This document shows, piece after piece, positions 1-5,368 of a stretch of 6,168 nucleotides of DNA (positions are counted from its first letter, which is position 1; every line of letters starts with the position of its first letter). The notes below the pieces were generated by a model that did not search any database, was not told the DNA's origin, and was given only the letters and a program-made list of their open reading frames with translations. Location: NCBI GenBank assembly GCA_009774255.1, contig VSNK01000309.1, positions 1-6,168 of the forward strand, read 5' to 3'. The translations under genes and the position numbers were made by a program. This DNA is from Faecalicatena sp. (GTDB taxonomy: Bacteria; Bacillota; Clostridia; Lachnospirales; Lachnospiraceae).

Positions 1-597
1 GCGTTTTTACACATGCACTCTCGAAAAAGCATCCTCAGTGAAACAGAAAGGTATTTAAATCGGTTTATACTAGATTTTCAAGAGCATGGCATCCTGACTT
101 GGCTGGCCGAACTGATGAAGCACCGTGACGCGGCAGATTCCAAGCGGTATCGTATGCTTTCAAAGCAGTTCATTGATAAATTTGGCATATCTACCGAGGG
201 ATATGATATTATTAAGGGCTGGAGAGCCAATGCCTCATATTTCTATATCGCCAGGTCCTTTGTACGTGATGAAATAGATATAGATATCCTGGAAGAGCTG
301 CTGGCTCTCGGCAGTTTAGGCATTCAGTATTGTATGAAAACAGAGCAGGCATACAAACAACTGTCTGAGCAGCCTGACGCTTTGCAGCCTGTCAGCTTTA
401 CTCAGTTTAATGAAAAGTACAACAAGCGGGATACCGAGGCCCGTGAAAATATGCGGAAGTTAATTGACTCAGACCGAAACAGGGTAACCAAGGTGTTTCA
501 GAACTGTATGGAAATAATTTACATCTTGACTTGTCTATTTCTCCGGCTGCACAGATCAAAAAGCCTCAGCGTAGCCCACTACGCCTGCGTTTTTTGA
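1..597 (+). CDS. DUF3990-like protein, C-terminal part; 5' end outside the window, 3' end within a MITE-like element
   Basis: The frame is open to the left edge. The first ATG in the window is at 13 and has no visible ribosome binding site, so the true start is probably upstream. Numbered from that ATG, residues 20-120 resemble the C-terminal half of DUF3990 proteins as I remember the family: a 'GILTWLAELMKHRD' segment (26-39), then 'GYDIIKGWRANASYFYIARSF' split over 63-83, then 'LGIQYCMKTEQAY' (102-114). Full-length members begin with a 'YHGS'-type motif and a 'GFYTT'-type motif typical of ADP-ribosyltransferase-like folds; neither is visible here. Residues 130-162 are charged and helical. 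From about residue 163 to the stop, the protein is encoded by the inverted-repeat element at 498-658, so its last 31 residues (rich in Leu, Cys, Arg, Ser) are probably not native. Molecular function is unknown. An ADP-ribosyltransferase-like toxin role is only an inference from the fold family. It could be a truncated, inactive copy. Confidence 0.6.
   Translation, partial: AFLHMHSRKSILSETERYLNRFILDFQEHGILTWLAELMKHRDAADSKRYRMLSKQFIDKFGISTEGYDIIKGWRANASYFYIARSFVRDEIDIDILEELLALGSLGIQYCMKTEQAYKQLSEQPDALQPVSFTQFNEKYNKRDTEARENMRKLIDSDRNRVTKVFQNCMEIIYILTCLFLRLHRSKSLSVAHYACVF
501..520 (+). repeat. Left terminal inverted repeat of MITE-like copy 1
   Basis: Twenty bases starting GAACTGTA pair with the reverse complement of 635-654 with three mismatches. 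This arm is also coding: it is read as the C-terminal extension of the DUF3990-like ORF. Confidence 0.7.
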
Positions 598-600
598 CCT
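553..600. other. Long imperfect hairpin inside MITE-like copy 1, possible bidirectional terminator
   Basis: Bases 553-574 pair with 579-600 around the loop CCCA. The inner stem GCGTAG/CTACGC (569-574/579-584) is perfect. An A-tract at 558-562 pairs with T591-595. A four-base internal loop (565-568/585-588) separates the two parts, and 16 of 22 positions are Watson-Crick pairs. A GC-rich core flanked by A and T tracts could terminate transcription in either direction, but the U-tract is inside the stem and separated from the core, so this is not a classic terminator. The stop codon of the DUF3990-like ORF (595-597) lies in the right arm. Confidence 0.5.
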
Positions 601-634
601 GGACATCCGAAGAAATATCCTGCGCAATCTGCAA

Positions 635-654
635 AAGTTATTTTCCTACAGTTC
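635..654 (-). repeat. Right terminal inverted repeat of MITE-like copy 1
   Basis: The reverse complement reads GAACTGTAGGAAAATAACTT, matching the left arm at 17 of 20 bases. It is closer to the termini of copy 2 (GTAG(G/A)AAAATAA) than the left arm is, which suggests the left arm has drifted. It ends 36 bases before the start of the next gene. Confidence 0.7.
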
Positions 655-677
655 CTTAGCACATTATTTTGAAAAGC

Positions 678-684
678 GGGGTGA
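678..684 (+). promoter_or_regulatory. Ribosome binding site for the ORF at 691
   Basis: GGGGTGA lies 6 bases before the ATG at 691. It supports this start, and it lies just beyond the end of the inverted-repeat element, so the element did not destroy it. Confidence 0.6.
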
Positions 685-690
685 ACAATT

Positions 691-1107
691 ATGGTAGCTT
701 ATTCCAAAGCATACTTGGATGAGATCGTCGAAAATCATGGAAAGCTGTTCGACTATGTGGCGATTACCTACCCTGACAAAGATACGGAAGACTTTATCCG
801 TTCCTATATGAAAAGCAATACAAGAAAATATGTGGACGAAGCACAGGCATATGTCTGTACGATGGACGCAAAGACTCTGTGGGAATATTTTCTGCTGACA
901 GACCGGTATGAACTGAAAAACGGAACGGCATTGGGAGGTTTTATCCCCGACTGGATCGGTGAGTTTTATGCTTATTATCAATGGCAGTACAATATTCCGA
1001 GCCGTGAGGTCATAGAAAAAGTATCGCTTGAGTATCTAAAAAAAGCGTATGCCGGGCTGCATGACTTAGAATTAGAGCTTGCCGTAAGGAAAGTGGGGAT
1101 TGTATGA
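691..1107 (+). CDS. Conserved hypothetical protein, 138 aa, partner of the DUF3990-like gene
   Basis: I do not recognise a named domain. The protein is soluble, acidic and aromatic-rich, with no signal peptide or membrane segment. It looks mostly helical: 'YSKAYLDEIVENHGKLFDYVA' split over about 4-24, 'DTEDFIRSYMKS' (30-41), a 'PDWIGEFYAYYQWQY' stretch near 86-100, and a C-terminal 'YLKKAYAGLHDLELELAVRKVG' region. The Trp/Tyr-rich middle would suit a protein-protein interface. The start is chosen for the good ribosome binding site at 678-684. It follows the DUF3990-like ORF on the same strand, separated by the inverted-repeat element. Proteins of this type seem familiar to me beside DUF3990 genes in Lachnospiraceae, so a paired (perhaps toxin-antitoxin-like) role is possible but unproven. 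Its stop overlaps an ATG (ATGA at 1104-1107) that opens a short third ORF. Confidence 0.8.
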   Translation: MVAYSKAYLDEIVENHGKLFDYVAITYPDKDTEDFIRSYMKSNTRKYVDEAQAYVCTMDAKTLWEYFLLTDRYELKNGTALGGFIPDWIGEFYAYYQWQYNIPSREVIEKVSLEYLKKAYAGLHDLELELAVRKVGIV

Positions 1108-1226
1108 AGATATCGGCAGGCGGGGAGGAATCAGAGCCGTGGCAGATGATCTATTCACCTGCCTCCTGTTTGGCTGATTTAAACAGAACTTATAAATCCT
1201 CCCACTCTTGTACAGGCCGCGGATGA
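1104..1226 (+). pseudogene. Candidate 40-codon ORF, possible stump of a third gene in the DUF3990-like cluster
   Basis: The ATG at 1104 overlaps the stop of the previous gene in the ATGA arrangement typical of translational coupling. A GGGG-containing site (about 1095-1098) lies 5 bases upstream. The first 30 or so residues (MKISAGGEESEPWQ... to ...DLNRTYK) have a plausible composition. From about 1201 onward the same DNA is the reverse strand of a response-regulator remnant, so the last residues cannot be native. I infer a gene start cut off by a rearrangement near 1197-1203. It could equally be a chance ORF: it is short and I recognise no family. Confidence 0.35.
1129..1179. other. Two-tier imperfect inverted repeat
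   Basis: Outer arms AATCAG(AG)CC and GGCTGATT pair with a two-base bulge. The inner arms at 1141-1149 and 1155-1163 (GGCAGATGA/TCACCTGCC) pair with one mismatch around the loop TCTAT. There is no T-tract after it on either strand, so it is not a standard intrinsic terminator. It could be a structured end for the convergent transcripts, or a leftover of the rearrangement here. Confidence 0.35.
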
Positions 1227-1299
1227 CGTTGGCTTCCTCGCCGGACGCGGTCAGGAAGATGACCGGAACCAGTTTTCCGGATTCCCGTATCTCCGTCTG
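1201..1299 (-). pseudogene. Remnant of a response regulator receiver domain
   Basis: The minus strand encodes about 33 codons reading QTEIRESGKLVPVIF then LTASGEEANVIRGLYKSG. This closely resembles the segment of OmpR-type receiver domains from the end of helix 3 through beta-4 (P-V-I-F-L-T-A) to helix 4. The beta-4 Thr/Ala switch motif is visible. The upstream phosphoacceptor Asp and the downstream Lys/Pro region and DNA-binding domain are absent, and there is a stop in frame just upstream (near 1306-1308). Similarity fades after 1201, where the frame goes on without recognisable family residues. It begins right at the stop codon of the cysteine-rich gene, so a junction lies at each end. Regulator subfamily cannot be assigned. 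Confidence 0.6.
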
Positions 1300-1300
1300 C

Positions 1301-1543
1301 TTACATTTTCAACATCCGGATCACCACATCATAATTTTCAGGCTGATGGGGAAAGGTACAGTTTGTACAATCTTTTATCCTTCTCCCATCCTTTTCTATA
1401 TATGCAGGATTCCCCGGACAATCCTCCCTCAAGTATAAAGGGCAATAGCAAAATAAACAGTTAAAGTCTCCCAGTTCCTTATGACAGGGAAAATATTTAC
1501 AGTCCCTGTTTTCAAAAAATCTATATGAATTTTCCATACTCAC
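1301..1543 (-). CDS. Cysteine-rich small domain protein (PF04071-like), cobalamin-associated
   Basis: The protein has 80 residues, of which eight are Cys: C15, C20, C29, C32, C34, C42, C59 and C62, with His at 21 and 66. The pattern FFENRDCKYFPCH, FNCLFCYCPLY, then KDCTNC..PH is that of the 'cysteine-rich small domain' family, which as I recall recurs beside cobalamin genes in Clostridia and archaea. The spacing suggests a metal or Fe-S binding site; which metal is unknown. Possible roles, all inferred, are cobalt handling or support of a redox step. GTG at 1543 is chosen over ATG at 1537 because AGGA within the end of cbiA lies 11 bases before the GTG but 17 before the ATG. Only two bases separate it from the cbiA stop, so it is surely cotranscribed. 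It is the last intact gene of the operon here and is followed at once by a receiver-domain remnant. Confidence 0.85.
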   Translation of the reverse strand: MSMENSYRFFENRDCKYFPCHKELGDFNCLFCYCPLYLREDCPGNPAYIEKDGRRIKDCTNCTFPHQPENYDVVIRMLKM

Positions 1544-1545
1544 TT

Positions 1546-3027
1546 TTACAAATTTCCTCTCCCTGTCATTGTTTTCTTATACTCCCGTGCCTTATCAACA
1601 AACGCTTTTGCAAAATCGGTATTTGACGGATAATATAAATGTGGAAATCCCATCCACTGTGTTTTATTTTCTATAATACAGGAATATTCTTTTCCGGTCA
1701 TCGGCCTGACCGCTGTTACATCCGCGCCATTATAGGTACTGTCGTAGTAATGAAATTCATGCCCTTTTATCCCCTTGCCATTCAGCAGAAAATGCTTTTC
1801 CTTTTCCCAAAGCTCTATATAACCAAAGCGAACCAGTTTTCCGGTATAAAAGCACGTTGCAGGAATAACCCCTGCCATATCATGGCAAAGTCCTTCTTTA
1901 TCTTTCAGAAAAGAATGCAGATACATAAAACCGCCGCACTCTGCCACGATAGGCATTTCATTTTCTGCCGCATGTTTGACTGACTCACGCATTTTTGTAT
2001 TTGTGCCAAGCTGCTTTGCATACAGCTCCGGATAGCCGCCGCCAAATAACAGCGCATGACATCCTTCCGGTATTTTTTCATCCCACAGCGGAGAAAAATA
2101 CGTGATCTTTGCACCGTATTCCTCCAACAGGCGAATATTATCCGCATAATAGAAGCAAAAGGCTTCATCTTTTGCAACCGCGATCGTAGGGCGATGCTCC
2201 CGGACAGCAGCGCCGTCCGTCAAGTCACTGGCTGCCTCTTCACGGCTTACACATCTTCCGGTCCTCGTTTCTCCCATCAATGTTTCATCCGGTGTTTCAT
2301 TCAATGCTTCACTCGATGCTTCCTTCGATTCCAGTTCTTCCGCGCTTTCCGCTATCTCTTTTATACACTCTATGGAAATGGTTTTTGAAAATAGTTCCGA
2401 AGCTGCCTGCAATTTCTCTTTTATATGCTTCACTTCATCCGGCAAAAAAAGTCCCAGGTGTCTGCTCTCAATATGCAGTTCCTCCTTCTCCGGCAAAAAT
2501 CCGATCACCCGGATTCCCAGTTCTTCCTCAATCAATGGCTTTCCTATTTCATAGTATCCTTTTGACATCCTGTTCAGTATGACTCCCTTGATCAGATGTT
2601 TCTTATCATAATCAAGAAAGCCTGCTATGAATGGTATCATGGAGCGTCCCATCCCCTTCGCATCAACAACAAGTACGATCGGTGTCCCTGTCACTTCCGC
2701 AAGATGATAGGAAGAACCTTCTTTCCTGACTCCTCCCACTCCGTCATATAGTCCCATAACACCCTCAAAAACCGCAAAATCCATTTTTTTTGCACTATTT
2801 TGAAAAAGTTCTCTTGTCTTTTCTTCATCCGTAAAGAAGGTATCCAGATTTTTCGCCGGAATATCGATTATTTTTTCATGAAACATCGGATCAATGTAAT
2901 CCGGTCCGCATTTACAGGAAGCCACTTTCCATCCTTGATCCTTCAGCATCTGAAGCAAGGCGCAGGTGACTACTGTTTTCCCGCTTCCGCTCTTAGGTGC
3001 GGCAATCATTACTCTTTTTATTTTCAT
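1546..3027 (-). CDS. cbiA: Cobyrinate a,c-diamide synthase (CbiA)
   Basis: Cytosolic ATP- and glutamine-dependent amidation of the a and c acetate side chains of (cobalt-)cobyrinate. Residues 1-200 are the DTB-synthetase-like ATPase domain: P-loop PKSGSGKT (11-18), CGPDYIDPMFH (40-50) and FEGVMGLYDG (87-96). Residues 280-475 are the class I glutamine amidotransferase domain: LLFGGGYPE (326-334), nucleophile Cys364 in AECGGF, and GHEFHYY (422-428). The length, 493 aa, is above the usual 450-460 because the linker (about 225-278) is long, acidic and partly built of 12-bp repeats. An upstream GTG at 3075 would add 16 residues encoded largely by the inverted-repeat element. ATG 3027 is preferred because GGGAG lies 5 bases before it and MKIKRVMIAAPKSG is the natural N-terminus. 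It is separated from the upstream cobK-cbiET gene by that element and sits 2 bases from the next gene. Confidence 0.95.
   Translation of the reverse strand: MKIKRVMIAAPKSGSGKTVVTCALLQMLKDQGWKVASCKCGPDYIDPMFHEKIIDIPAKNLDTFFTDEEKTRELFQNSAKKMDFAVFEGVMGLYDGVGGVRKEGSSYHLAEVTGTPIVLVVDAKGMGRSMIPFIAGFLDYDKKHLIKGVILNRMSKGYYEIGKPLIEEELGIRVIGFLPEKEELHIESRHLGLFLPDEVKHIKEKLQAASELFSKTISIECIKEIAESAEELESKEASSEALNETPDETLMGETRTGRCVSREEAASDLTDGAAVREHRPTIAVAKDEAFCFYYADNIRLLEEYGAKITYFSPLWDEKIPEGCHALLFGGGYPELYAKQLGTNTKMRESVKHAAENEMPIVAECGGFMYLHSFLKDKEGLCHDMAGVIPATCFYTGKLVRFGYIELWEKEKHFLLNGKGIKGHEFHYYDSTYNGADVTAVRPMTGKEYSCIIENKTQWMGFPHLYYPSNTDFAKAFVDKAREYKKTMTGRGNL
2281..2328 (-). repeat. cbiA: 12-bp tandem repeat, four degenerate units, in the CbiA linker
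   Basis: Four units on the plus strand: TGTTTCATCCGG, TGTTTCATTCAA, TGCTTCACTCGA, TGCTTCCTTCGA. Read in the cbiA frame they give a four-residue period, E-A-S-S, E-A-L-N, E-T-P-D, E-T-L-M, between the ATPase and amidotransferase domains. The linker probably grew by slippage, and being 12-mers the units keep the frame. Confidence 0.7.
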
Positions 3028-3032
3028 GCTGA

Positions 3033-3037
3033 CTCCC
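3033..3037 (-). promoter_or_regulatory. cbiA: Ribosome binding site of cbiA
   Basis: GGGAG on the minus strand, 5 bases before ATG 3027. It decides the start against the GTG at 3075 inside the inverted-repeat element. The site lies 11 bases outside the element, so cbiA keeps its own translation signal. Confidence 0.65.
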
Positions 3038-3047
3038 ATCTGGCGTA

Positions 3048-3074
3048 TAAGGAGTTGTAGGAAAATAACTGACA
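3048..3074 (+). repeat. Left terminal inverted repeat of MITE-like copy 2
   Basis: Twenty-seven bases beginning TAAGGAGTTGTAGG match the opposite end with mismatches only at positions 14, 22 and 26. This is the end nearest cbiA. Confidence 0.8.
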
Positions 3075-3158
3075 CATCTTGACTTGTCTATTTCTCCGGC
3101 TGCACAGGTCAAAAAGCCTCGACGCAGCCGTAAGGAATCCACCATGCTGCGCAATCTG

Positions 3159-3185
3159 TATCACTTATTTTTCTACAACTCCTTA
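3159..3185 (-). repeat. Right terminal inverted repeat of MITE-like copy 2
   Basis: The minus strand reads TAAGGAGTTGTAGAAAAATA and so on. In the frame of cobK-cbiET its first bases encode the final Lys-Glu-Leu and the TAG stop (3173-3175), so the native 3' end of that gene was replaced by the element. Confidence 0.8.
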
Positions 3186-5368
3186 CCGCCATCGTCACAA
3201 AACTCAAATGCGCAGATCCAGACCGGATTCCCGGACTGCATGAAGTGATAACTTCCTGCTTTTTTTGCTCTGCTTACCTGTAATTGTACAACCTCTTCTT
3301 TTATCATATCATTCATTGATAAAATCTCTCTCATTTCACAGATTGTTTCTATCGTGACCGCATTTACCACAACTCTCATATGGGGATTCATCTGCCGAAG
3401 CGCTGAGAGGATTTCCTTCAACCTGCCGCCGCTTCCCCCGATCAATGCGTGTGTCGCCATCGGGAGTCCGGCGAATCCCTCCGGTGCACGCGACTCTGCT
3501 ACCGTTATATTTTGCAGATCAAACTTCTTCTTATTCTTTTCAATCAAAGAAGCCGCTTCGTGGTTCTGCTCCACCGCATACACTTGTATATCATCAGAAA
3601 TACCCGCTATTTCTATTGCAACAGAACCTGTACCGCTGCCGATGTCATAGACTACCGCCTTTTCGCTTAATCGCAGTTTGCAGATACTAATCTCTCGGAT
3701 TTCTTCTTTTGTCATAGGAACCCTGCCCCTGAGAAATTGTTCATCTGCGATACCATGGGTCAGTCTTCTCGGTATTGCATATGGATTTTTGACAAAACAT
3801 GTATATAAGCCTTCCTCCTTCAGCTCCATACATTCTGCCGGTGTATGCCTCTCTATCCGCTGTTCCTCATAGGATAACTGATACCCTGTTATGATTTCGC
3901 ATTCCTGCAGCCCCGCAGCCGTCAACAGTTCTCCAAGCTGATTGATATCTTTCACCCCGGACGTGATCAGAAAGGTCTTTGGACTTCTTTTAATCCGGCG
4001 TGCAAGGCTGCATATTTTTTTCCCATGTATGCTGTAAACCGCCGCATCATGATAGCCTTCCCCGATGCAGGAAGCCAGATAAGCTACGGAAGAGATCCCC
4101 GGAAGAATATGCAGAGAGGCCTTTAAGCGCCCCTCGGTGATTTCTTTTTCCAGTGCCCTGTTCAGATACTGACATCCGCTGTAAAATCCGCTGTCTCCCG
4201 AAAAAAGAATCACCGCTTTTTTAGGTTTCTTCCTATTGCCGCAGGGCATAAAGGAATCCTCAAAGAGGGTTTCCATCCATAGATCTCTGCGCTGTATCTC
4301 ATGCAGGAAAGGAATAATCTGTTCAGCCTGATAAAAAGAATGCTTTTCTGCTTTTGAATTTGAGCAGACCGTCTTAAGCATTCTCTCTGCCCCGAATAAA
4401 ATGTCGGCCTCTCTGATTTCCCTCTCCACCTCTTTCGTCAGGCAGTTTTGGTGTCCCATCCCAATACCTGCCAGAATAATTTCCATATTGTGATCCGAAT
4501 TGTGATCCGAATTGTGGTCCGATTCTTTGGATATCATGGGATATCCGCAGGGTATTTCCATATGTTCTTTTATCTGATTTCTTGTTGGAAATCTTTCTCC
4601 TGCCATTTCTACGAGTTTTTGACATATTTCAGAAAAAGAATACCCTTCCCCCTCTTCCAGACGACCTATTACATATATCTTCGTCCCGGTTCTTTTTGCG
4701 GCGTTTATTTTTTCCTGATAGCCGCCGGGGACCCCGCTTTCCTTCGTTACCAGACAGGTTATTTCATATTGGCGTATAATAGCTTCATTCATCTCCGCGG
4801 TAAATGGTCCCTGCATTGCGATAATCTGTTTCCCCTGGATGCCCTGCTCTGCACAAAGAGAAATACTTTCCACACTTGGAAGTACCCTGACATACAATCT
4901 ATGCCTGATTCTTTCAGAAACACAATACTTGAACAGTTCCTTGCTGCCGATCGTCAGGAGAATGTTTCCCTCCGTATCTTCCAACACTTTGGCACATGCT
5001 TCGTTTGTTTCAAAAAAGGCAATGTCATTTTCCCTTTCCGCAATGCCCTCTCTTTTCAATCTGAAATAAAGAACCGGCATTCCGTTTTGCCCCATTTCTT
5101 CCACCGCCGCCTGTATATTGCAGGTAATTTCCCTGGCAAAAGGATGTGTTGCATCTACCACAATATCAAATTTTCCATTGCTCAGGAAGCGTTTTATCTG
5201 TTCCTGATTCATTCTTCCCTGATGTATTTTTACAAAGGGCTGCTGTCTTAAAACAATTTCGCCATACTCCGTTGCCACACAGATTGTATGATCGATTTCA
5301 GCCTCCGCAAGGTATTCCGATAATTTTCTTCCTTCCGTTGTCCCCGCAAATATCAATATTTCTTTCAA
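3173..5368 (-). CDS. cobK-cbiET: Trifunctional CobK-CbiE-CbiT fusion: precorrin-6A reductase and C5/C15-methyltransferase
   Basis: 731 aa, three cytosolic corrin-ring enzymes in one chain. CobK/CbiJ (about 1-255): nucleotide-binding FAGTTEGR (7-14) and DATHPFA (72-78); it reduces (cobalt-)precorrin-6A. CbiE (295 to about 535), a tetrapyrrole methylase: GIGMG (301-305, usually GIGPG), FSGDSGFYSG ending at 398, and a PGISS motif; it methylates C5. CbiT (about 539-731): GIADEQFLRG, PMTKEE, and the SAM-binding DIGSGTGS from 575; it methylates C15 and decarboxylates C12. CobK and CbiE are joined by a linker with an SDHN repeat (282-294). The start is TTG at 5368, supported by GAGGA 7 bases upstream and by homology from the first residue. 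It overlaps the end of cobJ by 71 bases. Its last residues and TAG stop come from the inverted-repeat element, but the CbiT domain looks complete. CbiE-CbiT fusion (CobL) is well known; the added CobK is less usual. Confidence 0.93.
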   Translation of the reverse strand: MKEILIFAGTTEGRKLSEYLAEAEIDHTICVATEYGEIVLRQQPFVKIHQGRMNQEQIKRFLSNGKFDIVVDATHPFAREITCNIQAAVEEMGQNGMPVLYFRLKREGIAERENDIAFFETNEACAKVLEDTEGNILLTIGSKELFKYCVSERIRHRLYVRVLPSVESISLCAEQGIQGKQIIAMQGPFTAEMNEAIIRQYEITCLVTKESGVPGGYQEKINAAKRTGTKIYVIGRLEEGEGYSFSEICQKLVEMAGERFPTRNQIKEHMEIPCGYPMISKESDHNSDHNSDHNMEIILAGIGMGHQNCLTKEVEREIREADILFGAERMLKTVCSNSKAEKHSFYQAEQIIPFLHEIQRRDLWMETLFEDSFMPCGNRKKPKKAVILFSGDSGFYSGCQYLNRALEKEITEGRLKASLHILPGISSVAYLASCIGEGYHDAAVYSIHGKKICSLARRIKRSPKTFLITSGVKDINQLGELLTAAGLQECEIITGYQLSYEEQRIERHTPAECMELKEEGLYTCFVKNPYAIPRRLTHGIADEQFLRGRVPMTKEEIREISICKLRLSEKAVVYDIGSGTGSVAIEIAGISDDIQVYAVEQNHEAASLIEKNKKKFDLQNITVAESRAPEGFAGLPMATHALIGGSGGRLKEILSALRQMNPHMRVVVNAVTIETICEMREILSMNDMIKEEVVQLQVSRAKKAGSYHFMQSGNPVWICAFEFCDDGGKEL
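4488..4523 (-). repeat. cobK-cbiET: 12-bp tandem repeat, three units, in the CobK-CbiE linker
   Basis: Plus-strand units TTGTGATCCGAA, TTGTGATCCGAA and TTGTGGTCCGAT: the first two are identical and the third differs at two bases. In frame they encode Ser-Asp-His-Asn three times, directly before the Met that starts the CbiE domain. The near-identity suggests recent expansion. Confidence 0.85.

Larger units (their letters stand above)
498..658. mobile_element. MITE-like inverted-repeat element, copy 1 (about 161 bp)
   Basis: This non-coding block shares two segments with the element at 3048-3185: 522-567 matches 3075-3120 at 45 of 46 bases, and 620-631 matches 3147-3158 exactly. Its ends are inverted repeats: 501-520 against the reverse complement of 635-654 agree at 17 of 20 bases (GAACTGTA...AAATAA). 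The right end is CCTTA, as in copy 2. The left outer end has decayed to TCAG, so the boundary is approximate and no target duplication can be read. There is no transposase, so any movement would need one in trans. Its centre differs from that of copy 2 and holds a long hairpin (553-600). It lies between two plus-strand genes and overlaps the end of the first. Other possibilities are a repeated structured RNA or a REP-like extragenic element. Confidence 0.75.
3048..3185. mobile_element. MITE-like inverted-repeat element, copy 2 (about 138 bp), between cobK-cbiET and cbiA
   Basis: Ends are inverted repeats of 27 bases: 3048-3074 against the reverse complement of 3159-3185 agree at 24 of 27 (TAAGGAGTTGTAG then AAAATAA). 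The outermost TA at each end could be a duplicated TA target, as made by IS630/Tc1-type transposases, leaving AGGAGTTG...CAACTCCT as the element. It shares the 46-base core (3075-3120) and a 12-base segment (3147-3158) with copy 1 and carries no transposase. The centre is shorter than in copy 1, with CGCAGC/GCTGCG (3123-3128/3146-3151) and, alternatively, GGCTGC/GCAGCC (3098-3103/3124-3129) able to pair. Transcribed as part of the B12 operon, the whole element can fold on itself. The stop codon of the upstream gene is inside the element. Confidence 0.8.

Noticed and set aside
523..658. Short peptide frame across the inverted-repeat elements (LDLSISPAAQ-type)
   Set aside because: The frame is open through the cores of both copies, but it has no ATG with a binding site, and the central parts differ between copies. 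It is likely a spurious ORF of the repeat.
664..981. Minus-strand ORF of 105 codons opposite the 138-aa gene
   Set aside because: It is a shadow of the plus-strand gene, which has a good ribosome binding site and a better protein composition.
1208..1438. Plus-strand ORF of 76 codons over the cysteine-rich gene
   Set aside because: It is antisense to the clear PF04071-like gene and the receiver remnant, and its sequence is not protein-like.
1905..2177. Minus-strand ORF of 90 codons inside cbiA
   Set aside because: It is an alternative frame of the amidotransferase domain, with no independent start signal.
3028..3075. 16-residue N-terminal extension of CbiA from GTG 3075
   Set aside because: The extension is mostly read from the transposable terminal repeat. 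The ATG at 3027 has a better ribosome binding site and matches the family's N-terminus.
4448..5251. Long plus-strand ORF of 267 codons
   Set aside because: It is the antisense shadow of the CobK-CbiE coding region, rich in Phe, Ile and His from reversed codons, with no recognisable domain.
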